Part shown: one piece after another, positions 1-11,645 of the stretch | How positions within the stretch are numbered: position 1 is the stretch's first letter | Layout of the letters: every line of letters starts with the position of its first letter | Source of the DNA: Leptobrachium leishanense | Taxonomy: Eukaryota > Chordata > Amphibia > Anura > Megophryidae | Assembly (NCBI GenBank): GCA_009667805.1 | Contig: CM019063.1 | Location: 55,784,881 to 55,848,880, forward strand | Reading direction: 5' to 3' | DNA length: 64,000 nt | The notes under the pieces: generated by a model | Told to the model about the DNA's origin: nothing | What the model saw: the letters and a program-made list of their open reading frames with translations, nothing else | The model's database searches: none | Translations under genes and position numbers: made by a program

Positions 1-173
1 AGAAAAAACGTTGAAAACCCACTTAATCCATCCAACTATCTGCCTCAAAACCACCGTAGCAATTCCAAAAAAAGCCGGCGACTTGTCAAACAGAGCGCCG
101 ACCAGCTGCCGGAAAAAGCCAACGAACAGGTAAAAAGAAAAAAAAAAAAAAAAGAAAGAAAACTGTAACTTTT
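1..173. mobile_element. Fragment of GGGTTATTC-family MITE (interior)
   Basis: Contains a CGCCGACCAGCTGCCGG-type core and the following A-rich stretch, also seen near 60.1 kb and, inverted, near 43.2 kb. The window starts inside this element, and a Harbinger MITE has inserted at its right side. Confidence 0.55.
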
Positions 174-175
174 AA

Positions 176-575
176 GGTTAATGTCAGACAAACGCAGTCT
201 CAGCGCACTCTGCGTGCGTGCACAAAGGACGTCCGTACTGACAGAAGATACTGTAGACACCACACGGTCCGTTTTTTTTATGGATGTAGAAAAAAAGGGA
301 AGTATGGGAAACAAAATTAATTGGAATTAAAAGACAGGTTCAGTCAGCCAGACAAAAAAAAATTCAGAACGTCAACGTGATGGACGTTGCAAATGCGCTG
401 CGTCTGATCTCGCGTCATCATGCACACAGGCCACGCCGCGGACCCGGCGCACTCGGGGCGTCCGTCATAGCGCTTTTACGTCGAGGCCTAAATGGCGTCC
501 GTTGCCACCTGCGTGGTGCGTGCGCACTTCGGTGTGCATGTACTTCGTGTGTTGGTCTCTATTGATCACAAATCA
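176..575 (+). mobile_element. PIF/Harbinger-type MITE, 3'-truncated
   Basis: Starts GGTTAATGTCAGACAAACGC after TAA. It matches copies at 22403-22871 and 43612-44074 but loses the last roughly 60 bp, where a TG-rich stretch takes over. Non-autonomous. Confidence 0.75.
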
Positions 576-712
576 GGTGTGACTATATGTGGGAGTGACT
601 CTATGTGGATGTGTCTGTGACTGCATGTGAGTATGTGGATGTGTGTGTATATGTGTGCGTGGATGTATGTGACAGTGAGCCAGGTTATGTGGCGCTCTGT
701 GATACACACACA
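576..712. repeat. Degenerate TGTG-rich simple repeat
   Basis: Irregular GTGTATGTGGATG-like motifs with no fixed period. This stretch joins the truncated MITE to the 55-bp satellite. Confidence 0.6.
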
Positions 713-992
713 CACCGCACATTACTGTGAGTTTTATTGCTGTGGAGCTCTGTGATACGCTCATACACACTGCACATTACTGTGAGTTTTATTGCTGTGG
801 AGCTCTGTGATACGCTCATACACACTGCACGTTATTGTGAGTTTTATTTCTGTGGAGCTCTGTGATACGCTCATATACACCGCACGTTACAGTGAGTTTT
901 ATTTCTGTGGTTCTCTGTCATACCCTCATACACACTGAACATTACATTGAGTTTTATTGCTGCGGCACTCTGTGATACACTCATTCACGTTG
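713..992 (+). repeat. 55-bp tandem repeat, about 5 copies
   Basis: The unit contains GTGAGTTTTATTGCTGTGG and ends CTCATACACACTGC. The same unit occurs inverted at 14995-15335 and singly at both edges of the 40-41.7 kb minisatellite, so it is a dispersed satellite family. Confidence 0.8.
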
Positions 993-1304
993 CATGTTTT
1001 TTGGGGGGGTGGCAGCATTTCATCCATGGCTCCAGGCAGCACAGAGGCTTGGGCCGGCCCTGGGTGGCAGCCATGCATTGACATTGTTTGATGAGGAATT
1101 GGGAGGTTGAGCGAGTGTTCAACACTGCATTTGTGAGGCTGTGTGTACGCTTTGGGTGTGCGTTGTAAATGCTAGCAACCATCAACCAAAAAAGAATAAA
1201 ACTTTCCATTCCATGGCACCATCTCCTCTTCTTTCTTGCAAGAAATAATTTGAGGCCTGGCAAAGACTGATGGCACGAGCCGGCAGCCAGGCAACCAATT
1301 AAAT

Positions 1305-1672
1305 GTGTCTCATTGGGTTGAACTCTTGCTCAGCCCCCACTCTCTGGAACGCTCTCCCTCATACTGTCAGACTTTCCCCTAACTTCTCTTCCTTCAAACG
1401 CTCCCTTAAAACATTCCTATTTAGGGAAGCCTACCCCCCAACTCACTGACGCAATCATCAATCACTCTAACCTTACAGTCCTCTCCTCCTGTTTCCAACC
1501 CCAACCCTCCCAGATTGTGAGTTCCTACGGGAATAGGGCCCTCATCTCCTCCTGTACTGTTTGTCAAATGTTGTTCAATGTATTGTAACCCTGTCTATAC
1601 TGTGCTTTTTGTACAGCGCTGCGGAATATGCTGGCGCTTTATAAATAAAGAATAATAATAATAATAACCCAC
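1305..1672 (+). mobile_element. L2-clade LINE 3' end
   Basis: Carries the C-terminal reverse-transcriptase tail of L2 LINEs (reading LWNALPHTVRLSPNFSSFKR before a stop). This is followed by the 3' UTR with GCGCTGCGGAATATGCTGGC and TTTATAAATAAAG, ending in (AATAAT)n. It is 5'-truncated, as expected for target-primed insertion. A closely related tail lies at 7990-8213. Confidence 0.8.
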
Positions 1673-2000
1673 TGATTCAAACTATCTCAGTGCATGATTA
1701 TACACCCATCAAGGCGTAGGTAAGTCCTGCCATTTTGAAGAGTTTTCACAGTAAATAAGTACAGTCAGGTAAGCAAATGAGGGGGTATAGGTCTCGCAAA
1801 CATGACCACTTAATTGATCTTAAGTGGTCATTGTGAGGCGACAACGCACACGGGTTTTATGGCTCACAGACACAAATTCACGACTCGTTGGAGTTAATTC
1901 CCAGCGGATTGCAATGCTAGGTAAGCATAATGAAAATGTGGCAAAAAACAAAATACCCCCCAAAACAAAACAGTACAGGAAGAAGCAGATATGTACTCAC

Positions 2001-2155
2001 TGGCCAGTCCTCATTGACCTTGCGCAGGCGTAGTTCATATATTCCTTGATTTTGTAGGACATCACCATTTCCATGAGGGGATATGACAATAATTTTATGT
2101 CCATCGCTGGCCTCGTCGTAAGAAACCGACAGATCCAGAAGAGGTTTACCCAGTG
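2001..2155 (-). CDS. Exon H of unrecognised minus-strand gene
   Basis: Exon of 155 bp. The acceptor is TTATTTTTCATAG and the donor is CCA/GTGAGT. It reads LGKPLLDLSVSYDEASDGHK, then IIVISPHGNGDVLQNQGIYE and LRLRKVNEDWP, alternating hydrophobic segments that look like beta strands. It ends in phase 0 at a strong donor, so the gene continues beyond the left edge of the window. A second frame is open too, but only this one joins exon G. Confidence 0.72.
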
Positions 2156-2805
2156 CTATGAAAAATAAGATGAGAAGTGCTCGTCACCAGCTGACATTTT
2201 GAATGAGAGACTCATCTAGATTTTATTGATTTCACTTACCTGGAGTGAATTGTATCTACTCTATATAGGCTTTTTTTATTTTTTATATTGTCAAGCCACC
2301 AGCACTTTATCGCAACAGAAAATGAAATCTGCAAACTACAAATTTCTATAGATATAAGGTAAAGAATATAGATAAACGACCTTAAAGGGATATACATGTC
2401 TAGGACTTCTTTAAATTGACGTTTAAACACTTTTATACCAATAGACAAACTAAAATAAATCCATAAAAGTTTTAAAAATATGTAATTTTTTTATTTTCTT
2501 GCTTTAAACTCTATCATTTGCTCTTCTCTGGCCACGCCCCTCAGCTAGGGGTGTTTCCTCAGCTCCCACTTCCTGTATATTCCCCGCCTCCTCCCCGCCC
2601 ACTGATCCACCCATTAAAGCTTCACATGAACTAGCACAAGCTGTGCACGTGAATCCCTGTGCAGACTCAGGTCCTCAGCCTGGGGAAACTGCGGAACTGA
2701 ATATTAGCATCTCTGCCACTGTGAAAGCAAAACTCGCTCACACACGCCCGCTAACTCACTCACTCACCCGCTGACTCGCTCACAAACACACAGCCCCCCC
2801 CGATG

Positions 2806-2837
<32 letters not shown>

Positions 2838-2941
2838 CACACACACACACACACACGGCTGGATTTATAATTAGGTAGAGTAGGCATGTGCCTACAGACG
2901 CCTGCCACAAGGGGGCACCTTGCTCTGTGTAAAAATATATA

Positions 2942-2982
<41 letters not shown>

Positions 2983-3457
2983 TACAATTATTTAGACCAC
3001 TGTATCTCTGGAGTCCTAATGGCTAGAGGGACATATGACCTTTCCAGTGATAGCAAATATGTCCAAGTTAGATTTATTTAAAAATAAAATAACAAATAAT
3101 AATATTTTTCTCTTTGTTTCTATTCTATTGTTCATTTACTTTTTTCCCCCAGTTTTTTATTTTTTACACATTATATGGACATGTTTGGTATCATTGTAAA
3201 GACCAGCCTCTGACCTTTCCAATGACACCTCACTTAACCTTGTGCGGTGTGCAATTCAGAGATATAGGGTTCCAAAGTCTCCCTGTCTCTCCTCACTGCA
3301 GTGCCACGGTCTATGTTGTCGATTAAACAATGCGTTGCATCATCAGCTCCACACTTGCTGCCAGTGTGAGAAATGAGAAGGTGAGTTAGAGCAGCATCAC
3401 TGTTCACTTTAGAATTGTAAACTGAATAATAGAAACAAATATCTACCCCTTAATGTC
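2156..3457. other. Intronic DNA with microsatellites
   Basis: No coding exon seen. It holds a (CA)n tract near 2805-2855, an (AT)n tract near 2935-2980 and otherwise AT-rich unique sequence. Confidence 0.6.
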
Positions 3458-3460
3458 TTA

Positions 3461-4173
3461 GGGCTAAATTACAATCCTCCCGTTAAAATGGGGGAGCTCG
3501 GGAGAAAAACCTGCGCCCACAGTTTACTCCCTAGTGCCCCCGTTTTAATGGGAGATTACAATGCAGGCGCTTAAAAAGCTGCCTGCATTGTTAGCGGGCG
3601 CTAAGCCATGGGACGTGCGCAGCGGCACTAAGCGCCGCCGCGAGTATCCACAAGACTCCATTGAGTTTCTCCTCTGCCGGTCACATGAACTGCCGGATCT
3701 CGCCTCACGAGATCCGGCAGGTCGGTGTAGTGATCTGCAGGGAGAGACTGGGGGACTTTTTCCCCAGTCTCTCCCTCGATTCACGGCGACAGAGGAGGCA
3801 AATGGAGCCGCGGTCCTCGCCGCGGGACAGGAGGTGAGTATCTGGCAATTTTTATTTGGCTGGTGTTAACGTATTCTGCACTAGCAGAATCCGTTAGCAC
3901 CAAGTCTAGGATGTGGTTAACTTTTTGTTAACCGCAGACGGACGTTAATCAGCGTTAGGACTTTGTAATCCTAATGCTGATTAACACTTTGCGCTCCCCA
4001 TGTTAAGTATAGGGAGCACAAAGTATAGTAAAATGAAAAGCGCAAGGTACCAAACGCTAACGGGTTACTTAACCCGTAAGCGTTTGGACTATAATATGCG
4101 GTGGCTACCTGGGCTAACGTTAACACTCACTCAGGTGAACGCTAACGTTAGCACCAACTATGTAATGTAGCCC
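3461..4173. mobile_element. Harbinger-like MITE, 713 bp
   Basis: The ends are GGGCTAAATTACAATCC and CTATGTAATGTAGCCC, flanked by TTA and TAA. The interior has inverted GCGTTAGGA and AACGTTAGC blocks. An inverted, diverged copy lies at 27348-28018. Confidence 0.75.
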
Positions 4174-4511
4174 TAAATGTTTAATTCTAGGATACTGATC
4201 AGCGTAGCATCGTGACGTGAAGAAGAGAGGTATCCTCTCAAACGCTTGTCTTTTAAATGTAACGTTAGTACAATAAAAAAGGTATCACTACATACTGCTA
4301 TACGTACTGCTATACTACTATATTACACATATATCCAGTATATATATTGTGGTAAGGCCACTCAGCCAGGTCCAGGGATAATATAGAGCTTTTTATTGTA
4401 ATCAGCATAAAATGTCTCTTTAACAATAGGGTACATTGTATCTTTAAAGCAGAACAGCTTACAGTGCCAAACAAAAATAAACACCAAAACAAATAGGCCT
4501 ACTCCTTAGGA

Positions 4512-4866
4512 GGCTAACTGAGGCTACGGGCACATGGGCACACGGGCATTTTTCAGAGCGGAAGGGACGTCCGTGAGAATGGACGTTCCTTCCACTCTGA
4601 TGCCCGTGTGGCCACCTCGCTGAGTGCAGTTAGTGCGCTCAGCGTTACAAGGCTCGATCCTCCTATGGAGGGATCGCGCTTTGTAGCCCCTTCAGCGTCC
4701 GTCTAACTTTTTGACAGAGAGGGCTTTTGCAGTCAGGTAGTAGCACGCAATTCGTGCGCGCGCTACCCCGTGTGGCCCTTCCCGTCAATCCGTCACAAAG
4801 CTGTGACAGACGCAGAGAAGTGCGATCACACGGACGCACTCAGTGTGCCAGTGTGCCCGCAGCCTA
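4512..4866. mobile_element. Harbinger-like MITE with GGCTACGGGCACA ends
   Basis: Inverted ends GGCTACGGGCAC and GTGCCCGCAGCC, flanked by TGA and TAA. An internal stretch (CTCGCTGAGTGCAG to TTTGTAGCCCC) recurs at 7025-7130. Confidence 0.65.
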
Positions 4867-5077
4867 AACCGTAGTTCCCTCACTACTGGCTACTGGGGCA
4901 GCTATCCTGGCCACCAGTAGAAACAGAAACAAATCTGATACAGTTTCTTTATACAAGTGTTTCAGCAAACTTTCTCTGAAGTTCTGTAGGGTCTCCAACC
5001 AACATTCTCCAAGTGTAGCCTGTGTCTGACCTTCCCCTGCTTAAATTTAATCTAAACAAACAACTTGTTGTTCATCC

Positions 5078-6150
5078 TTAAGTGCCCCTTGTTCGTTCTC
5101 CATCAGTGATTGCAAGAGGGTGTGGAACTCCAGGAAGTTCCTTCCTATGACTAGGGGATACTGTAGTCGAGGTACTACTACCGCTGATATCTTGACCAGT
5201 TCCCTGTACAAAAACCTCTATATTGACAGTAAGATACTGTACAGGGCACCCGTGGATACGGAGCACAACCATGGTTTTATGGTGTTATACCGGAGCAGGC
5301 TTGCCTAAGCTAACTGCTACCAGAGCTAAGGCACTACCAGAGTCAACTAAGACCCCTGTCTCATGGCCATTCAACGTACTGTCACTTGAAATGTATGTGA
5401 ACCCTCTACCAGGCCTGCTAGACATATCAGTCCAGATAAGTTTAAGGGGTTCTCCCTTAGTACACACTGCATCGGCTCTGGTGGGAGGTTAGGGCACCTT
5501 GCCCTGACATGTCCTCTTCCCTCACATTCAAAGCAGATTATAGGGTTTCTTCCAAAGTGGTCTTCTTTTGTAGAAGTACCGTCCTCAGAGTCTGTTTTGA
5601 GCAGAGGAATTCCCATTCCAGAATTGGGTTCAAGTCCACCTTTTCGGGGGCTTGGCCTCTGGAGCAAACCAAACGATTTAGTAGAAGATTTCTCAAAGTC
5701 CTTTGCCGACAGGTATCTTTCTACTTGTACGACCATGCTAGTGTAGGTTATGGGGTTTCCTTGACAGACCCATTCACGTAAACTCTGGGGAAGCTCTCTC
5801 AAGAACCGATCAAGCACAAGAGTTTCCACGATCTGTGCAGGAGCTTGACTCTCTGGTTTGAGCCACCTCTGGGCCAGATGAATCAAATCAAACATCTGAG
5901 ATTGGGGAGCTGTGTCTCCATTAAACTACCACTTATAGAAGCGTTGGGCTCTCATATTTGTTGTCACACCCATCTAGGCCTACTCCTCCAGGTCATAATA
6001 GGCTTTTTTTTTGCTTCTCCAAGGCGAAAAGGAGCAATAATTCTGCCCACTGACCAGGGGCCCAGGCTTCACGTGTAGCTGTTCGTTCAAATGCTAGAAG
6101 GTAGGACTCCACGTCATCATCGGTGTCATGTCCCTTGCCACCACCAGCGC
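5078..6150 (-). pseudogene. Degraded Ty3/Gypsy gag-protease fragment (SCAN-like)
   Basis: Minus-strand remnant of an LTR retrotransposon. Reading from about 6150 down, a gag-like N-terminal part with stops and frame changes leads into an open stretch (5895-5371). This stretch shows a SCAN-like capsid segment (FDLIHLAQRWLKPESQ to VERYLSA), a zinc knuckle C-x2-C-x4-H-x4-C (CFECEGRGHVRARC), then an aspartic-protease motif VLVDSGSALALV in a shifted frame. SCAN domains are known to derive from Gmr1-like Gypsy capsids, so that lineage is the likeliest source. Reverse transcriptase was not found. It lies in an intron of the host gene and is inactive. Confidence 0.75.
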
Positions 6151-6189
6151 AAAAAAGGCAGATCTGGGGCTGCCAGAAGCCACCTGGGC

Positions 6190-7016
6190 AGTGCTTGAAA
6201 TGTGCCGCCCGATAGAGAACTGGCTTCTCCTTCAGCTCTACAACAGACTCAGGTGCACCCTATCATCTGGCCAGTGCTTTCCTACTTATTGAAGCCGCAC
6301 CCTTCCCAGGATGCTTCAGCATTGCTCAGCAGTCAACTTATATCCCACCAGCAAGGAGCCGGATCTATTTATTTTGTGTACCAACCAGACACTCTTGCTT
6401 AAGATTACTGGACTTTGCCACTCTCTAGCTGCCTTCGACCCTTGGCTTGCCCCTGACTCCTCTCTTGGACTACCCCCTATGGACACTTGCCCTGGAAACC
6501 CTTATTTATTCACTGAGATCCTCGCTGTTATTATCAAAGACCCTCATCTCATTGTTCAACAGAGACCCTCACTGGTCATCAGAGACCCTCATTGTTCAAC
6601 AGAGACCCTCACTGGTCATCAGAGGCCCTCACTGGTCATCAGAGACCCTCACTGGTCATCAGAGACCCTCATCCATATCTAAGACCTTCTCTGTTTGCAA
6701 TTCCCTACTCTGCTGTCTGGGTTCCTGGAATCCTACAATCAGTACCCCTGGACTCCTGCTTTCAGCCCTGTTCCTGCCATGTCCATCTGTCTATTAGTTA
6801 ACACCCTCCCTGTCCTGTTTCTCTGTGTGTTCCCCTTTTATCTGTTGTCAGCCCTGTTCCTGTCCTGTCCATCTGTTTCTAGTTAACCCCTTCTCTGTCC
6901 TGAGTTCTGTTTGTTCTTTGGTTAACCCCTTCCTGTCTGCCTCTCAGTTGCCCCCTGTATCTGTTAGTCAGCCCTATTCCAGTCTTGCCCCTCATCTTGT
7001 ATCATATTACCTATAA
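6190..7016. repeat. CT-rich repeat with 20-bp tandem block
   Basis: Between 6545 and 6680 the 20-bp unit CAGAGACCCTCACTGGTCAT is repeated six to seven times. The rest is CT-rich, with degenerate CAGCCCTGTTCCTG motifs. It may be the 5' untranslated or LTR part of the adjacent Gypsy fragment; that is inference. Confidence 0.5.
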
Positions 7017-7024
7017 TAGACTCT

Positions 7025-7430
7025 GACGCCTGTGTGGCCGCTTCGCTGAGTGCAGGTAGTGCTCTCAGCGCTACAAAGCTCGATCATCCTATGGAGGATC
7101 GCGTTTTGTAGCCCCATCCTAAGTCCATCGTAGCTTTTTGATGTAAGGCTTAACCGACCTGCAGGTTCTTACGAGAGGCGAGATCCTGCTGGTCATGTGA
7201 TCCAGCAGCAGAAGCCTACATGGTGTCCTATGGACTCTATGGAGGGGATGCTCGGGATGCCGCTTTAGCGCTACCTCAAGCTTTCTGGACCATAGCGGCC
7301 GCTACGGGGCAGACTGCTGGAATCAGCTCCTGCCCCATAATCCACTGGACAAACTGGGACGCTAAGTGGAGATTGGTGATTGCTAATTTTCCCCCTTAGC
7401 GCCCCGTTTTAGCTGTAGGGATGTGATAGG
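7025..7430. mobile_element. Fused MITE fragments
   Basis: 7025-7130 matches the interior of the 4512-4866 MITE. The remainder contains TCCTATGGACTC and GCGCCCCGTTTTAGC motifs shared with the MITEs at 27.8-28.0 and 30.5-30.9 kb. Confidence 0.5.
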
Positions 7431-7480
7431 GCCCCTAGATTCCCATACTAAGTCACAATATATATATTTTAACATCTTAC

Positions 7481-7638
7481 CTATGTGGTCTGTTTTATAT
7501 TGCTTGCAGATGGGAATTCCTGAATGTGTCATGCAAATGTTGTATAAGCCAGAAAGGATGTTATCTAGTCTGTAATTGTTCGTCATTTTCTCCATCTTTC
7601 GACATTCAGGCGGCTTATCGTCATCATCATCGTATAGG
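7481..7638 (-). CDS. Exon G of unrecognised minus-strand gene
   Basis: Exon of 158 bp. The acceptor is TTATCTTAACAG and the donor is ATAG/GTAAGA. It reads LYDDDDDKPPECRKMEKMTN, then NYRLDNILSGLYNICMTHSG, then IPICKQYKTDHI. Four aspartates precede Lys, chemically like an enteropeptidase site, but nothing else suggests a protease substrate. The last base G combines with CA at the start of exon H to give GCA (Ala), so exons F, G and H form one phase-consistent block. Confidence 0.75.
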
Positions 7639-7989
7639 CTGTTAAGATAAATAATACATCCGATTACACACACACACATAAATGGAAATATGGAAGTATT
7701 GCACTTAGAGTCATAAAACCAGTAAGGCGATTTTTTTGATAGAATTTTAACCTGTGCCCCCCCTGTCCCCCTCCCCCACATTTCAAAGGCCTCTGATGCC
7801 TAGCACTTACCTGAACTAATTTCTTCTTCACACAGGGAAACACACAGCCAGGATCCATTCACACACTCAGCAGTCCCACCCTCCCTCCCCATCTACCCCC
7901 CCACCAAGGACTGGCCTCTATTTTCAGGCATCCTTTCCAGCTGTCTACACTTCTTTCTCTAATTACTCTTACTAATCCCAGGCTTCTAA

Positions 7990-8213
7990 TTCTCAGGCAA
8001 CCATCAATTACTCTCACCTTGCAGTCCTCTCCTCCTGTTTCCAACCCCAACCCTTCTAGATTGTGAGTTCCTACGGGAATAGGGCCCTCATCTCCTCCTG
8101 TACTGTTTGCCAAATGTTGTTCAATGTATTATAACCCTGTCTATACTGTGCCTATTGTACAGCGCTGCGTAATATGCCGGCGCTTTATAAATAAAGAATA
8201 ATAATAATAACAT
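7990..8213 (+). mobile_element. L2-clade LINE 3' UTR tail
   Basis: Nearly identical to the end of the 1305-1672 copy, including ATTGTGAGTTCCTACGGGAA, the GCGCTGCGTAATATGCCGGC block and a terminal (AATAAT)n. Here it is truncated closer to the 3' end. Confidence 0.8.
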
Positions 8214-8343
8214 GGGTGAATCGAAACTAAGACAAGAGTAACTGAGCTCTGTTGTTGTGGAAATAATTACTGTAAAAATATGATTTATTGTGGGGGTAGA
8301 TGCTCTCATCAGTCATCACCAACTGGACTTTGATCATCTAAGG

Positions 8344-8532
8344 CAGTGGTTCCAACCCTGGTCCCCAAGTACTCCCAACAGGCCAGGTTTGCAGGATATG
8401 TGAAGCACAGCTGAAGCACAGGTGATATGATTTGCTGCTCAGTGATTGCAGGATTCAGTCTGCATTTCCCCAAGCGAATCCTGAAAACCTGGCCTGTTAG
8501 GGGGACCTGAGGACCAGGGATGGGAACCAGTG
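8344..8532. mobile_element. hAT MITE, 189 bp
   Basis: The ends are CAGTGGTTCCAACC and GGGAACCAGTG. The flanking 8-mers ATCTAAGG and ATCTAGAG match at 6 of 8 positions. A sister copy at 57833-58015 shares GATTGCAGGATTCAGTCTGC. Confidence 0.8.
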
Positions 8533-8858
8533 ATCTAGAGTTTTAAATATGTTGATAGATTGGCGTAACTATGTCAATCAAGATGTGCAAAGTATGTCAG
8601 GATGTAGTGACACACACTTTTTTTCTGGAGTAACAATACTCAATGTTGGACTAAGTCTAATAAAAAGCTTTTCCATGTGGGCTGCATTGTATATTACACT
8701 GTTACGACTTGTCAATTGATATTTTGAAATATAGTGAATGCAGTGACAGATCCATTGGGGATGTACACGCCAAGTGCACCCCACCAGCTGGAAGGCTGAT
8801 TTTGCTGCTGGCTGTTTGTCTGCTCGATCGATCTGTCTGTCAGCTTTCCACAGCTATC

Positions 8859-9296
8859 TACAGTGGCAAGAAAAGCTAAGTGAACCCTTCGTCACTGCAT
8901 TTTTGTATGAATTTGCCTTAAAATCTGGTTTGTGGTTCATCTAAGTTACAGCCATCGACAAACACAAGGGGCCATATTACAAAGCAGGCGCTAACTGAGC
9001 CAGAGATGTTGTAAACTTAACAACTCCATAGACTATAACAGCTCTGGTTAAATTAGCACCAGCTTTATAATACTGCCAATATCTTTTAATTAATAATACA
9101 CAAATGATTGAATTGTTCTTATACATATTGAAGGTATTATTCAAATATCCTCAGCAGAGGCTGGGAAACGCACGTGACGACGTAAGATAATGACTTCTCG
9201 TTGTGTTTGTCTGTACTTTGATGAAGATGAAAAAACATTTTATCAGCAACTCATGTAGAAAAGTAATTCCAAAGGGTTCACACTCCTGTTCTTGCC
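8859..9296. mobile_element. Tc1/mariner-type MITE interrupted by another MITE
   Basis: The left end is ACAGTGGCAAGAAAAGCTAA; the right end is GGGTTCACACTCCTGTTCTTGCC (split here as GGGTTCACAC TCCTGTTCTTGCC). A Harbinger-like piece with GGGGCCATATTACAAAGC sits at about 8968-9085. The right terminus runs directly into the GATA array, which replaces the final bases. Confidence 0.65.
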
Positions 9297-9389
<93 letters not shown>

Positions 9390-9542
9390 ATATCTATCTA
9401 TCTATATATCTATCCGTCTCTATCTATCCGTCTCTATCTGTCTCTATCTATCTATCTATCCGTCTCTATCTATCTATCCGTCTCTATCTATCTGTCTCTA
9501 TCTATCTGTCTCTATCTATCTATCTGTCTCTATCTGTCTGTC

Positions 9543-9584
<42 letters not shown>

Positions 9585-10790
9585 CGTCTCTATCTATCTG
9601 TCTCTATCTATCTATCTATCCGTCTCTATCTATCTATCCGTCTCTATCTATCTGTCTCTATCTATCTGTCTCTATCTATCTATCTGTCTCTATCTGTCTG
9701 TCTCTATCTGTCTGTCTCTATCTGTCTCTATCTATCTGTCTCTATCTATCTGTCTCTATCTGTCTGTCTCTATCTGTCTCTATCTATCCGTCTCTATCTA
9801 TCCATCTCTATCTATCTATCCATCTCTATCTATCTATCCGTCTCTATCTATCTGTCTCTATCTATCTATCCGTCTCTATCTATCCGTCTCTATCTGTCTC
9901 TATCTATCTGTCTCTATCTATCTATCCGTCTCTATCTATCCGTCTCTATCTATCTATCCATCGCTATCTATCCGTCTCTATCTATCCATCCGTCTCTATC
10001 TATCTGTCTCTATCTATCTGTCTCTATCTATCTATCCGTCTCTATCTATCTATCCATCCGTCTCTATCTATCTGTCTCTATCTATCTGTCTCTATCTATC
10101 TATCCGTCTCTATCTATCTTTCTATCTATCCGTCTCTATCTGTCTCTATCTATCTATCCGTCTCTATCTATCCGTCTCTATCTATCTATCCGTCTCTATC
10201 TATCCGTTTCTATCTATCTATCCGTCTCTATCTATCTATCCGTCTCTATCTATCTTTCTATCTATCCGTCTCTATCTATCCGTCTCTATCTATCCGTCTC
10301 TATCTATCCTTCTCTATCTATCCGTCTCTATCTATCCGTCTCTATCTATCTATCTAGCCGTCTCTATCTATCTATTCATCCGTCTCTATCTCTATCTATC
10401 TCTATCTATCTATCCATCTCTATCTATCTATCCGTCTCTATCTATCTATCCGTCTCTATCTATCTTTCTATCTATCCGTCTCTATCTATCCGTCTCTATC
10501 TATCCTTCTCTATCTATCCGTCTCTATCTATCTATCCGTCTCTATCTATCTTTCTATCTACCCGTCTCTATCTATCCGTCTCTATCTATCCGTCTCTATC
10601 TATCCTTCTCTATCTATCCGTCTCTATCTATCCATCTCTATCTATCCGTCTCTATCTATCTATCCGTCTCTATCTATCTATTCATCCGTCTCTATCTCTA
10701 TCTATCTATCCGTCTCTATCTATTTATCCATCTCTATCTATCTATCCATTTTCATATGTCCATGTCCACCACCCTTCTTGTTTTCCTGTA
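9297..10790. repeat. GATA/GACA (Bkm-type) microsatellite array, 1.5 kb
   Basis: On the plus strand it is (TATC)n with interspersed TGTC, CCGTC and CCATC variants, that is GATA and GACA on the minus strand. The pure TATC core is at 9298-9390 and variants become denser rightward, forming higher-order blocks such as CTATCTATCCGTCTCTATC. Its long open frames (384 and 503 codons of I, Y, L, S) are artefacts. Confidence 0.95.
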
Positions 10791-10959
10791 TCTGTCCATT
10801 TAATAGGATTCCTCTTTGATACGTTGTCTCTCCCTAGAAGGTGTTTGGATCTGTTCCTGAGTGAATGGGGCATAGAGAAATTATAGTCCTGTAAATCGAA
10901 TCGGAAACAGCAAACTAATACTTCACTGTGTTTACTGTGAGACCTCGATTTGGACCTGT

Positions 10960-11060
10960 AGCACGTTGGCTCGGTTCCAGAATATTTTGTGCCCTAGACA
11001 AGACCAGCTGCTTGGAGCCCCCTGTGCCCCATTTCTTTATTAACCCCGACTTTCTAGGCT
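10960..11060. mobile_element. hAT left-end fragment
   Basis: TATTTTGTGCCCTAGACAAG and ACCAGCTGCTTGG match the left part of the hAT at 21852-22989. A right-end-like piece, CCTAGGCAGCTGCCTAG, lies at about 13857-13880, so the minisatellites between may have grown inside this element. Confidence 0.5.
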
Positions 11061-11264
11061 GCTTATTTTCATGGGCATTCCATGGAGTCCATTGGTTCTC
11101 TTCTTACCTCCTTTCGCGGTTAGCTGGGGGGACGTGTCCTGGGCAGAGGGGGCACACACTAAGGGGTCCCAGCCTGCCAGCTTCCTTCCAGTGCTAATTC
11201 TTCCTTTCTCTGTCGCAGCGCTGGAAGGTAGTGACCCTATAAGATGCATACCGGCACAGGGCAC

Positions 11265-11645
11265 ACACTCTCATTATACTGACACAAGACGCAAACTCTC
11301 ATTATACCGGCACAGGGCACACACTCTCATTATACCGGCACAGGGCACACACTCTCATTATACCGGCACAGGGCCCACACTCTCATTATACCGGCACAGG
11401 GCACACACTCTCATTATACCGGCACAGGGCACACACTCTCATTATACCGGCACAGGGCACACACTCTCATTATACCGGCACAGGGCACACACTCTCATTA
11501 TACCGACACAAGACGCAAACTCTCATTATACCGACACAGGGCACACACTCTCATTATACCGACACAAGACGCAAACTCTCATTATACCGACACAAGACGC
11601 AAACTCTCATTATACAGGCACAGGGCACACACTCTCATTATACCG
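11265..11645 (+). repeat. 28-bp minisatellite, left block
   Basis: The unit CCGGCACAGGGCACACACTC followed by TCATTATA is repeated about 13 times, with a second variant (CGACACAAGACGCAAACTC). It continues at 12428-13705 after an intervening 54-bp array. Confidence 0.9.

Noticed and set aside
7600..7638. DDDDK-like enteropeptidase site as evidence of a secreted zymogen
   Set aside because: A short acidic run alone is weak, and nothing around it resembles a protease or hormone precursor.
9203..10803. Open frames of 384 and 503 codons rich in Ser, Ile, Tyr and Leu
   Set aside because: They are produced by the GATA/GACA microsatellite, which has no stop in several frames.
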